A stretch of DNA of 5,503 bases, from assembly GCA_016302065.1 (NCBI GenBank), contig JAEDOI010000049.1, positions 1 through 5,503 on the forward strand, in the 5' to 3' direction. Position 1 is the stretch's first letter. Every line of letters starts with the position of its first letter. The position numbers and the translations under genes were made by a program. This document shows, piece by piece, positions 1 through 5,242 of the stretch. This stretch comes from Bacilli bacterium. GTDB taxonomy: Bacteria; Bacillota_I; Bacilli_A; RFN20; CAG-826. The notes under the pieces are model-generated. The model ran no database searches. It was not told the origin of the DNA and saw only the letters and a list, made by a program, of their open reading frames with translations.

Positions 1-1
1 T

Positions 2-151
2 CATTTTTTAATTTCAAATGGTGAAGGATTATTAGTGATTCCAGAAAATAAAGTTTCAGAATTTAAAAAAATGTTGATTGCCTATTATGAAGATAGAGAT
101 AATGGTGAAATATTAGAATTTATGAAAAAATATTGTTGGAAAAATTTTTGA
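2..151 (+). CDS. C-terminal end of a Fic-like protein (partial, 5' end outside window)
   Basis: The frame is open from the left edge and codes for 49 residues before TGA, followed at once by TAG. The tail contains NGEGLLVIPENKV near its start, then a stretch with KKMLIAYYE, and ends KKYCWKNF. From memory this resembles the C-terminal helices of Fic/Doc-family proteins (an NGxGLLxIP turn, then a LLIxYYE helix and a final helix). Fic domains usually transfer AMP or another nucleotide to target hydroxyls through an HPFx(D/E)GNGR motif, but that motif would lie outside the window, so activity cannot be judged. It precedes the regulator gene in the same direction with a 156-base gap containing an inverted repeat, so they are probably separate units. 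The family call is moderate; that this is a real gene end is fairly sure from codon use and the double stop. Confidence 0.55.
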   Translation, partial: HFLISNGEGLLVIPENKVSEFKKMLIAYYEDRDNGEILEFMKKYCWKNF

Positions 152-153
152 TA

Positions 154-190
154 GGGTGCAAATAACTATTATTTAATAACAAAAGCACCC
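154..190. repeat. Inverted repeat GGGTGC...GCACCC after the Fic-like gene
   Basis: GGGTGC at 154-159 pairs perfectly with GCACCC at 185-190, and the flanking AT/AT bases could extend the stem with one mismatch. The loop is 25 bases and AT-rich. It begins three bases after the stop codon, where a terminator is expected, but no run of T follows, so it is at best a weak terminator or an mRNA 3'-end structure. Confidence 0.4.
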
Positions 191-214
191 CATAAAGCAT
201 CAAGTAAGATTAAT

Positions 215-260
215 TTTGATACCAAAAGTCTTTTATAGATAAAAGTATCAAAAAGTATCA
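215..260. promoter_or_regulatory. Operator-like repeat cluster upstream of the XRE regulator
   Basis: Three overlapping symmetries sit here. TTTTGATAC (215-223) and GTATCAAAA (245-253) form a perfect 9-base inverted repeat. Between them CTTTTAT (230-236) and ATAAAAG (239-245) form a 7-base palindrome with a two-base centre. AAAAGTATCA is repeated exactly in tandem at 241-250 and 251-260. TTGATA at 216-221 is a fair -35 box, with TAAAAG at 240-245 as a poor -10 at 18-base spacing; TATCAT at 256-261 is another possible -10. XRE/Cro proteins bind dyad sites and often control their own gene, so an autoregulatory operator is a reasonable inference. The promoter boxes themselves are weak. Confidence 0.45.
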
Positions 261-307
261 TTACTCTTATAGTTTAGTGATGTATATTTTATGTGAGGTG
301 AAATCTA

Positions 308-1408
308 ATGTTTAAAGAAAAGTTAATCGAATTAAGAAAACAAAATTCACATACCCAAGAAAGTGTGGCTAAACAATTGCATGTCTCTCGTAGTTTAATT
401 GCTAAATGGGAACAAGGTAGAGCGTATCCTACATTAGATGATTTAAACAACATTTTAAAACTATATAATTTAGAATTTGATGATTTGATGACAAAAGAAG
501 AATTAAAAAACATATATGGAATTGTTAGTAAAAAGGAAAAAAATAAAAAGAAAATTATTTTATCTTTAACACTCATTATATCTGTATTGTTAGTTAATAT
601 TTCAATACTTCCTTTTTGTTCTATTACTAACGTGCCACAAGCGACAAAAATAAGCGCAAAGTATTCCATGAAATATGGTTATAACAATATTGTATTAGAA
701 GATGGATCGATGATAGAATTAAACGAAGAATCCCCATTATTTATAAATGGAGAAAGCGTTAAATATCAACCTGATACTATTTGTTATGATTCTTTTAATG
801 AATGTAAAATAACTTATAATTTATATAAAAAAATAAATGGATATAATATAATTATTGATGAGTTTTTGGAGATTGATTCGATTGAGTTAATAGAACCAAT
901 TAATAATAACACTTTAGGCTTTTATATTGATTTTGAAGCGATTGGCTTAAATAATAATCCTGATTATGAAAAAGATTCCGTTTTATATTATTATTTTGAT
1001 AAAGAAACACATGATGTAATATCTAATTATTCTTTTAATCAAAAATTACTTCATAAGGAAAATACTGAAATTGGAATTTCATATTATGAATATTTATTTG
1101 AAATGAATTTAGATTTTGACAATGTCAAAGAATACTATTTGAGAAATAATCCAGACATTGGACATGCTCGAATTCCTATATATTTTATTTTAAGTAATGG
1201 TGAAATATCTTCCTTACCAACTCATAATTATTTAAAAAGTAGGAAGGCAACGCATATAGAATTATCTTGGGGTTCTGGAATTGGATATGGAATTTCTGAT
1301 GGAGATTTTAAAATGATGGTATGCAATGTAGATAGTAAATTTATTAATCCTTCTAGTGATAATCTATATCAAAATGTATTATTTAAATTTAAAATAAATA
1401 TGAATTAA
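308..1408 (+). CDS. Membrane-anchored XRE-family transcriptional regulator
   Basis: The protein has 366 residues in three parts. Residues 5-60 are a helix-turn-helix of the Cro/C1 type: LRKQNSHTQESVAKQL is helix 1-2 and VSRSLIAKWEQGRAYP carries the recognition helix, with the usual W-E-x-G-x-x-x-P ending. Residues 74-82 are Lys-rich, and 83-103 are one hydrophobic transmembrane segment, which by the positive-inside rule leaves the DNA-binding part in the cytoplasm. Residues 105-366 would lie outside the membrane and show no family I recognise; they are rich in Asn, Tyr and acidic residues and have a Cys pair at 159 and 166 that could form a disulfide. The start is supported by GAGGTG at 295-300, seven bases before the ATG. 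The architecture suggests a one-component sensor, with an outside domain altering a DNA-binding domain, but the signal and targets are unknown. No convincing terminator follows directly. The gene appears intact. Confidence 0.9.
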   Translation: MFKEKLIELRKQNSHTQESVAKQLHVSRSLIAKWEQGRAYPTLDDLNNILKLYNLEFDDLMTKEELKNIYGIVSKKEKNKKKIILSLTLIISVLLVNISILPFCSITNVPQATKISAKYSMKYGYNNIVLEDGSMIELNEESPLFINGESVKYQPDTICYDSFNECKITYNLYKKINGYNIIIDEFLEIDSIELIEPINNNTLGFYIDFEAIGLNNNPDYEKDSVLYYYFDKETHDVISNYSFNQKLLHKENTEIGISYYEYLFEMNLDFDNVKEYYLRNNPDIGHARIPIYFILSNGEISSLPTHNYLKSRKATHIELSWGSGIGYGISDGDFKMMVCNVDSKFINPSSDNLYQNVLFKFKINMN

Positions 1409-1476
1409 ATTTATTTAACAAGACTTCAAATAAATTGCTTAATTATAATTTATAGATTACTAGAAGGTAAAGCATT

Positions 1477-1610
1477 GTGAAAAAATAGTTTTATGTTTAG
1501 TAAGTATTGATTTATCAATATTTGTATTGTCTTCCTGTAGCATTAATAATTATAAGCCTATATCTATAATCTTTAGGGGTATTCAAACTCGTGTTAAGAA
1601 CAGTAATTAA
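1477..1610 (+). pseudogene. Remnant of a lipoprotein gene (signal peptide with lipobox, frame broken)
   Basis: GTG at 1477 follows AGAAGG (1462-1467) at good spacing and reads V-K-K before a TAG. If one base is added in the A run just after the start, the frame at 1488-1610 continues as IVLCLVSIDLSIFVLSSCS, then INNYKP and about 18 more residues to TAA at 1608. That is a classic type II signal peptide: Lys pair, hydrophobic stretch, and the lipobox L-S-S-C whose Cys (codon 1536-1538) would be lipidated. The mature part is only about 25 residues, so the gene is also truncated or shifted again. It lies 68 bases after the XRE stop in the same direction; lipoproteins or small secreted proteins next to a membrane-anchored regulator could be its partner, but this copy looks dead. 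A sequencing error in the six-A run is an alternative. Confidence 0.5.
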
Positions 1611-1648
1611 AGCCATATTGAAAGCATAGGTTTGATACCAAGAAAAAT

Positions 1649-1668
1649 AAAGGTTTCAGACCTTTTTT
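1649..1668 (+). terminator. Short rho-independent terminator
   Basis: AAAGGT (1649-1654), a five-base loop TTCAG, then ACCTTT (1660-1665) continuing into TTT. The stem is only six pairs, so it is a weak terminator, but it lies where the XRE gene plus lipoprotein remnant would end. Confidence 0.5.
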
Positions 1669-1904
1669 GGTTGTTTTAAAACTCATTTTTGCATTTTTCT
1701 TAGTCAATCTATGTTCAAACAAATGATTCTTTACCATTCTTTGTGTCCTTGTAATTGTCAATAATTTTGTGTAGTTTTGGGGATGCGGACAATTCTATTA
1801 TGATATTTACAATGATTGAACAGTAATAACATTAGTGCGATATAAAAATTAAATTATTCTCTATGTCATTACCTTAATGTTAAAATAATTATATAAACAA
1901 CTTT
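1669..1904. other. Gap without a recognised gene
   Basis: No frame here starts with a ribosome binding site and looks coding on either strand. A locally GC-rich spot, TTTTGGGGATGCGGACAA at 1775-1792, stands out from the AT-rich surroundings; a short plus frame over it reads FWGCGQFYYDIYND, which looks protein-like but is bounded by stops on both sides. The region is probably decayed coding sequence plus the upstream region of the FtsK-like gene. TATAAA at 1892-1897 is a possible -10 for that gene, with a poor -35. Confidence 0.4.
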
Positions 1905-1911
1905 AAGGAGG
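1905..1911 (+). promoter_or_regulatory. Strong ribosome binding site of the FtsK-like gene
   Basis: AAGGAGG lies ten bases before ATG 1922 and fixes that start. The stretch AGGAGGATATTT is also found on the minus strand before the dehydrogenase start (4084-4073), so the two genes share a very similar initiation region. Confidence 0.75.
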
Positions 1912-1921
1912 ATATTTAACT

Positions 1922-2362
1922 ATGTATAAAGATTTAGGCACAGTTTTACTTATAGGTGGATGTGGCACTGGAAAATCAGTGTTTATTCATAAATACATTA
2001 AAGAAATTATTAATGAAGATGTTGACATTTATGTTATCGATCCTAAACAAGTTGAATTTTTCGATTTAAAAGATAATAGAAAAGTCATTTATATTGATAA
2101 TACAGAAGACATTCAAGAAAAATTATTATCAAATATAGATAATAAAAGATGTGCTAAGAAAACTTATGTTTTTATAGATGAATATGCAGAGATTAAATGG
2201 TCAAAAGAAGTTAATAAAGGTATTAGAAACCTTATATTCAATAGACATGAATTAAATATTGAATTAGTTGTCGCATCTCAAATTAAAGATACTTTCTGTA
2301 CCCGCTTAAAAGCGAGTGTTGATGCGGTTATAACTTTAAATAGTCATCCTAGAAACAAATAA
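1922..2362 (+). CDS. Short FtsK/SpoIIIE-like P-loop ATPase, probably truncated by frameshift
   Basis: The 146 residues match the core of the FtsK/HerA motor fold in order. The Walker A loop is GGCGTGKS (12-19, Lys18), the strand YVIDPKQVEF (37-46) corresponds to the FtsK IDPK(R)VE strand, Walker B is YVFIDEYAEI (82-91, Asp86-Glu87), and LVVASQ (115-120) corresponds to the sensor strand LIIATQRP of FtsK. The members of this family pump DNA in cell division, sporulation, conjugation or phage packaging. Here there are no membrane segments, no coupling N-terminal region and no winged-helix gamma domain; a full FtsK is several times longer. The protein starts almost at the Walker A loop and the start is well supported, so it may have been a compact soluble ATPase. 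The C-terminus ends abruptly and the coding pattern resumes one frame over, so I think the stop is secondary. It has no partner gene that would name its role; origin from a mobile element is an inference. Confidence 0.75.
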   Translation: MYKDLGTVLLIGGCGTGKSVFIHKYIKEIINEDVDIYVIDPKQVEFFDLKDNRKVIYIDNTEDIQEKLLSNIDNKRCAKKTYVFIDEYAEIKWSKEVNKGIRNLIFNRHELNIELVVASQIKDTFCTRLKASVDAVITLNSHPRNK

Positions 2363-2438
2363 TCATGGTCAAATTAGAAGAATGAATGATGGTCTAACGT
2401 ATGACCGAGATGATAAAGAATTGTTATCTTTAAGGTAA
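2358..2438 (+). pseudogene. Frame-shifted continuation of the FtsK-like gene
   Basis: In the +1 frame relative to the ATPase, 2358-2438 reads NNHGQIRRMNDGLTYDRDDK and then ELLSLR before TAA. It has the A/T-ending codons of a real gene, and removing one A from the AAA at 2357-2359 joins it directly as SHPRNNNHGQIRRM. The product would then extend past the sensor strand, as expected for this family, whose last strands follow the ATQ motif. I infer a one-base insertion, or less likely an assembly error. Confidence 0.5.
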
Positions 2439-2467
2439 AAATGTCATAAGTTATGTTTGAAACATAA

Positions 2468-2536
2468 TTTTTAGAAGAAACTAATCCTCATAGAGCTGAG
2501 ATACTTAAAGAATTAGGCATTAAAGTCCCTTATTAA
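2468..2536 (+). pseudogene. C-terminal tail fragment, probably of the same FtsK-like gene
   Basis: After a TAA at 2465 the frame reads FLEETNPHRAEILKELGIKV and then PY before TAA at 2534. It looks like an amphipathic helix with a clean protein end and is in the original frame of the 1922 ATPase. There is no start codon or ribosome binding site, so it can only be a remnant. Joined through two frame changes and one stop, the ancestral protein would have been about 205 residues. Confidence 0.4.
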
Positions 2537-2569
2537 AACAATGTTTGTTTTTGCTGATTGGATTATTAA

Positions 2570-2610
2570 ATGAGACCCTCCTTTTAGTTGATCTAACAAT
2601 TTGGTCTCAT
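2570..2610. repeat. Inverted repeat ATGAGACC...GGTCTCAT
   Basis: ATGAGACC (2570-2577) and GGTCTCAT (2603-2610) are perfect 8-base arms around a 25-base loop, which itself holds a small TTAG/CTAA hairpin. It lies 33 bases after the tail fragment of the FtsK-like gene. A T run (2623-2629) comes 13 bases later, too far for a standard terminator. It may be an old terminator or an element end. Confidence 0.5.
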
Positions 2611-2635
2611 CTCACTTTCATAGTTTTTTATTACT

Positions 2636-2788
2636 GTGAAAAAGTTAGGACATAAACGTCGTTAATTTTGCGAGAATATAGAAATGATAGAAGCTGAAAC
2701 GGTTCTTCTAGAATCGTCCGAAGAGTTATAGCTTATACATATTGATGCTTACATAGCTCAGGAAGAAAAAAATAACCTTCAAATTTAA
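2636..2788 (+). pseudogene. Stop-interrupted coding remnant of unknown family
   Basis: One frame, from GTG 2636 to TAA 2786, reads VKKLGHKRR, stop, FCENIEMIEAETVLLESSEE-L, stop, LIHIDAYIAQEEKNNLQI. The segments have the charge pattern and codon use of a helical protein and stay in a single frame through two internal stops (2663-2665 TAA, 2729-2731 TAG). A plus-strand terminator follows 33 bases later. I do not recognise the family. The second segment could be translated alone from ATG 2684, but no ribosome binding site precedes it. Confidence 0.4.
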
Positions 2789-2820
2789 GAATGAATATTA
2801 AATCACTAAATAACATTTAG

Positions 2821-2844
2821 AACCAGTCATAAGGCTGGTTTTTT
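2821..2844 (+). terminator. Rho-independent terminator
   Basis: AACCAGTC (2821-2828), loop ATAA, then GGCTGGTT (2833-2840) forms eight pairs with one G-T, running into six T (2839-2844). It is a good intrinsic terminator on the plus strand and marks the end of the decayed unit at 2636-2788. Confidence 0.85.
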
Positions 2845-2870
2845 ATGTTGCTACTGCATTTACAAATAGA

Positions 2871-2887
2871 TGTTTTAAGGTAAAACA
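2871..2887. repeat. Small palindrome TGTTTTA-AGG-TAAAACA
   Basis: Seven-base perfect arms around AGG. It lies in a stretch (2845-2991) where I see no gene on either strand. It could be an operator or chance in AT-rich DNA. Confidence 0.3.
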
Positions 2888-2991
2888 CTAAAAGGTTATT
2901 AAATAAAAAAATTGGTTTTTAATTAGAATAAATTTTGGATTTTTAGGAGCATTAAAATTTACAATATTCATATACAAAATTTTAGAAATAT

Positions 2992-3032
2992 TTAAAAAAA
3001 ACTCTGTAAAATTCAACTATTTTTAATAAAAA
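2992..3032. repeat. Imperfect 40-base direct repeat, left copy
   Basis: This stretch aligns with 5204-5242 in the same orientation: about 34 identical positions of 39, with two one-base gaps. The core TCAACTATTTTTA (3013-3025) is identical, then TAAAAA. Part of the match is A/T runs, so only the core and the spaced C, C and G carry weight. It abuts the terminator of the dehydrogenase. Confidence 0.45.
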
Positions 3033-3069
3033 GTACTCCAATTCCTATTTTTTAAAAATTGGAGTACTT
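3024..3069 (-). terminator. Terminator of the 3-hydroxyacyl-CoA dehydrogenase gene
   Basis: AAGTACTCCAATT (3031-3043) and AATTGGAGTACTT (3057-3069) form a perfect 13-pair stem around 13 bases. Read leftwards, the stem runs into TTTATTAAAA, giving the T tail of an intrinsic terminator. It begins 32 bases after the stop codon of the leftward gene. The plus-strand side after the stem has no T run, so it mainly serves the minus strand. Confidence 0.85.
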
Positions 3070-3100
3070 GATATTACTGTTTATGCCTTAGGCAATTTTA

Positions 3101-4072
3101 TTATTTATATTTATAGAATCCTTCTCCAGAACTTGTACCTAATTTGCCTTGATCAATTTTTTCTTTTAACATTTTTGCGATGTTTTTGAATCCGTATGGT
3201 AACATCATCTTCTTAAGAAGTGGTGAAATTAATCCTGGAACTTTTTGATATTTTTCGACGATATTGTAAGCTGTTGTTAAACCAACTACATCGATAATTT
3301 CAAATGGTCCTCTTGGAGCGCCTGTACCTAACTTCCAAGCTTTATCAACACTAGCTGGATCAGATACACCATTTGCAACAAGATCCATACCACATAATAA
3401 GAATGGAACTAATAATGAGTTCAAGAGATATCCGTTCTTTTCTTTTAATACTGGGACTGGAATCATACCGATTTCAACAGCAAATTTCATAACTTCGTCA
3501 AAAATCTTTGGATCTGTCTTATCTTGAGCCATGACTTCAGCAAGATTTTGTTTCCAAATGTGGTTTGCAAAGTGAAGTGAGCAATATTTTGTTGCTTTTC
3601 CAGTATATGGTGCAAATGTAGATGGTAATAATGTTGATGAGTTTGTGACAAGAATTGTCTTTTCTTCCATAAGTGGTGCAAGCTTCTTATAGAAAGCAAT
3701 TTTTTCGTTTGTGATTTCTGCCATTGATTCAATGATAATGTCAGCATCTTTACAAGCTTTTGCTAAATCTAATTCTAACTTGATATTCTTATGAGCTGCT
3801 TCTGCTTTTTTGATGCATTCTTCAGCATCAAATGAATCCATAGAAGCAAGACCTTTACACCAATTAGCTGGAGATTTTCCTTCTGGTGTGTTCATTAATT
3901 CAATTGCAGCTTTATAATCTTTTTCCAATTGATCTAATTTTGGTTGTGTTCTGCCAATTGAACCTTCACTACGTAACCAAATTGTTACTTCTTTGCCACA
4001 GTATGCAGCTTGGTAAGCAATTTGGCTTCCTAATACGCCGCCGCCTGCAACGACAACTTTCTTAAATTCCAT
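3101..4072 (-). CDS. 3-hydroxyacyl-CoA dehydrogenase (3-hydroxybutyryl-CoA dehydrogenase-like)
   Basis: The 323 residues span the usual length of a monofunctional family member and oxidise or reduce 3-hydroxyacyl-CoA/3-oxoacyl-CoA with a nicotinamide cofactor, in beta-oxidation or butyryl-CoA-type synthesis in the cytoplasm. Residues 1-205 are the Rossmann domain: VVVAGGGVLGSQIA (6-19) holds G10-x-G12-x-x-G15, IIIESMAEITNEK (112-124) and NSS (144-146) are the conserved cofactor/substrate strands. H167 in HFAN and E179, twelve residues on, fit the catalytic His-Glu pair; N218 fits the conserved Asn of the second domain. GAPRGPFEIIDVVGL (251-265) is the usual C-terminal-domain motif. Two positions differ from the textbook: HxxNP is HFANH, and the end of strand 2 reads TIWLRS where NAD enzymes have an acidic residue. 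AGGAGGA (4084-4078) supports the start. No thiolase, crotonase or acyl-CoA dehydrogenase gene lies in the window. Codons look less AT-rich than in neighbours, which suggests high expression. Confidence 0.92.
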   Translation of the reverse strand: MEFKKVVVAGGGVLGSQIAYQAAYCGKEVTIWLRSEGSIGRTQPKLDQLEKDYKAAIELMNTPEGKSPANWCKGLASMDSFDAEECIKKAEAAHKNIKLELDLAKACKDADIIIESMAEITNEKIAFYKKLAPLMEEKTILVTNSSTLLPSTFAPYTGKATKYCSLHFANHIWKQNLAEVMAQDKTDPKIFDEVMKFAVEIGMIPVPVLKEKNGYLLNSLLVPFLLCGMDLVANGVSDPASVDKAWKLGTGAPRGPFEIIDVVGLTTAYNIVEKYQKVPGLISPLLKKMMLPYGFKNIAKMLKEKIDQGKLGTSSGEGFYKYK

Positions 4073-4102
4073 AAATATCCTCCTAAATTTTTAAGTCAAA
4101 AT

Positions 4103-4132
4103 ATTATAAAATTTATCACTATACATTTTCAA
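4103..4132 (-). promoter_or_regulatory. Sigma-A-type promoter of the dehydrogenase gene
   Basis: On the minus strand TTGAAA (4132-4127) and a perfect TATAAT (4108-4103) are 18 bases apart. Transcription would start near 4096, leaving a leader of about 24 bases with the ribosome binding site. TATCACT (4114-4120) inside the spacer and AGTGATA (4157-4163) upstream form a 7-base inverted repeat around the -35 box, a possible operator. Confidence 0.65.
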
Positions 4133-4183
4133 TATATAAGATAATAAATACAAAAAAGTGATAGCGGTATTATAAAAATAACC

Positions 4184-4245
4184 AAAAAAAGGTGCAGACA
4201 AAAACCTGGATTAATATAGAAAGGACAAGTTTTTGTCTATGCCCC
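4184..4245 (-). terminator. Terminator-like hairpin without an obvious gene
   Basis: AGACAAAAAC (4196-4205) and GTTTTTGTCT (4229-4238) are perfect 10-base arms; the outer GGTGC and GCCCC can add a few pairs. On the minus strand it is followed by seven T (complement of 4190-4184), so it reads as a leftward intrinsic terminator. It lies upstream of the dehydrogenase promoter and no leftward gene ends there. A short alternative hairpin GACAA-GTTT-TTGTC (4224-4237) shares one arm. Confidence 0.55.
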
Positions 4246-4411
4246 AAATTGGTAAAAAATATTGCTTCTTTCACTATGATCAGTATTTTATACTTTATTA
4301 TTTCCAATGCATTTTATTGTGCTTAAAAAATAACAAATATATATTTACAGACCAATCTTTTAAAATTGTTAAAATTATGTTAAGTTATTTTTATTAATGT
4401 GAGGGAAAATT
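4246..4411. other. Upstream region of the YwaF-like gene
   Basis: No gene is seen on either strand between the orphan hairpin and ATG 4412. The stretch is very AT-rich, so several weak -10-like boxes occur and none stands out; TTGTTA at 4366-4371 is a possible -35. GAGGG (4401-4405) is the ribosome binding site. Confidence 0.4.
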
Positions 4412-5200
4412 ATGTCTTTTAAAGATTGGCTGACTGGTGATAAGGTCACAAATACCGGAATAGAGTACTCACCTATATATTGGATAACTTTATCTGTTGT
4501 GTTACTTATTTTAATTTTATTAATAGTTTTTTCTGCACTCAAAAAGATTCCAAATAAAATTAAACAAAATGTTTTAATTGGTATTGCTATATTTCAATTA
4601 GCTTTTGAAGTTGTTTGGAGAATTATTTTTGCTGTTTTTAAAGGATCAACATTTGTTAATCTTTGGCCAATGTATCCATGCAATTTGGGTGGTATTATTG
4701 TTCCGATAGTCTGTTTATTGAATTCAAAAAAAGGAAAAGATTTATTTTATCTTTTCGCATTTGTTGGTGCTTTATTATCTTTTGCACTTCCAGGAAATAT
4801 GTATAGTTTTGATTACATGGCATTTCCATTATTAAAATCAGCTTTACAACACACAGGAATTTTAATTATTCCTGCAATGGAATATTCTATGGGAAAATAT
4901 CGTCCATCAATTAAGGATTATCCTTTACTTTTTGTTGGATGTTTAATTCATTTCTTAAATTGTGAAGGTATTGATGAGTGGCTTGGTTTAGATCCTGCTA
5001 CAAATGATTATATGTATTTAAGACAAGGCTATCCATTTGAAATTCCGGGTATTCCAAGTCCGTTTGTTACGATAATTTTTGCTCTCATTGTCTTTGCAAT
5101 TTTGCTTATTATATTAAATCCAAAAGAATCTATTGCTTACATAAAAGGCAAATTTAATCTTCTTTTTTCTAAACAAAAAAAGCATGTTAAAGGTGAGTAA
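4412..5200 (+). CDS. YwaF/TMEM164-like integral membrane protein
   Basis: The 262-residue protein is hydrophobic, with likely membrane segments near 22-42, 53-75, 84-103, 111-127, 145-158, 168-184 and 214-235. The centre, LWPMYPCNLGGIIVPI (84-99), followed by a DLFYLFAFVGALLSFALPG stretch (110-128) and LKSALQHTGILI (141-152), follows the pattern I know for the YwaF family (a PLHxC motif, then a YFxGxxGA...P segment, then a conserved H): Cys90 and His147 are the matching residues. The related animal protein TMEM164 is reported as a phospholipid acyltransferase that depends on a conserved Cys; for bacterial members the function is not settled, so a lipid-acyl role is only inferred. The C-terminal end is Lys-rich and probably cytoplasmic. 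The start has GAGGG six bases upstream. It is divergent from the dehydrogenase with a 339-base gap and has no clear terminator after it. It appears intact. Confidence 0.75.
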   Translation: MSFKDWLTGDKVTNTGIEYSPIYWITLSVVLLILILLIVFSALKKIPNKIKQNVLIGIAIFQLAFEVVWRIIFAVFKGSTFVNLWPMYPCNLGGIIVPIVCLLNSKKGKDLFYLFAFVGALLSFALPGNMYSFDYMAFPLLKSALQHTGILIIPAMEYSMGKYRPSIKDYPLLFVGCLIHFLNCEGIDEWLGLDPATNDYMYLRQGYPFEIPGIPSPFVTIIFALIVFAILLIILNPKESIAYIKGKFNLLFSKQKKHVKGE

Positions 5201-5203
5201 ATC

Positions 5204-5242
5204 TTAAAAAACCACAGAAAAACTCAACTATTTTTATAAAAA
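5204..5242. repeat. Imperfect 40-base direct repeat, right copy
   Basis: Matches 2992-3032 in the same orientation and begins four bases after the stop of the YwaF-like gene. The identical core is TCAACTATTTTTA at 5224-5236. The two copies bracket the dehydrogenase and YwaF-like genes. Confidence 0.45.

Noticed and set aside
149..154. Recoding of UGA as tryptophan (Mollicutes code)
   Set aside because: TGA at 149 is followed directly by TAG, and the intact genes use TGG for Trp and end in TAA, so nothing indicates recoding.
289..669. Open frame of 126 codons on the minus strand
   Set aside because: It lies opposite the N-terminal part of the XRE gene, has no ribosome binding site, and its hydrophobic stretch mirrors AT-rich codons of the real gene.
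1631..1641. TTTGATACCAA occurs here and at 215-226
   Set aside because: The match is only 11 bases of AT-rich sequence, the flanks differ, and the second site lacks the partner arm of the dyad.
1594..1737. Minus-strand frame of 47 codons (MVKNHLFEHRL...)
   Set aside because: It has no ribosome binding site, overlaps the lipoprotein remnant and the terminator, and matches nothing I know; an open frame of this size is common in AT-rich DNA.
2570..2640. Possible T-box or other riboswitch around the ATGAGACC hairpin
   Set aside because: No T-box sequence, specifier loop or other known riboswitch core is visible, and no intact gene follows on the plus strand.
3084..3094. Palindrome TGCCTTAGGCA after the dehydrogenase stop
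   Set aside because: The arms are five bases with a one-base centre, too tight for a hairpin, and the strong 13-pair terminator next to it explains transcription ending.
3487..3747. Open frame of 86 codons on the minus strand in another frame
   Set aside because: It is a shadow inside the dehydrogenase gene, with His/Leu/Gln-rich low-complexity sequence and no ribosome binding site.
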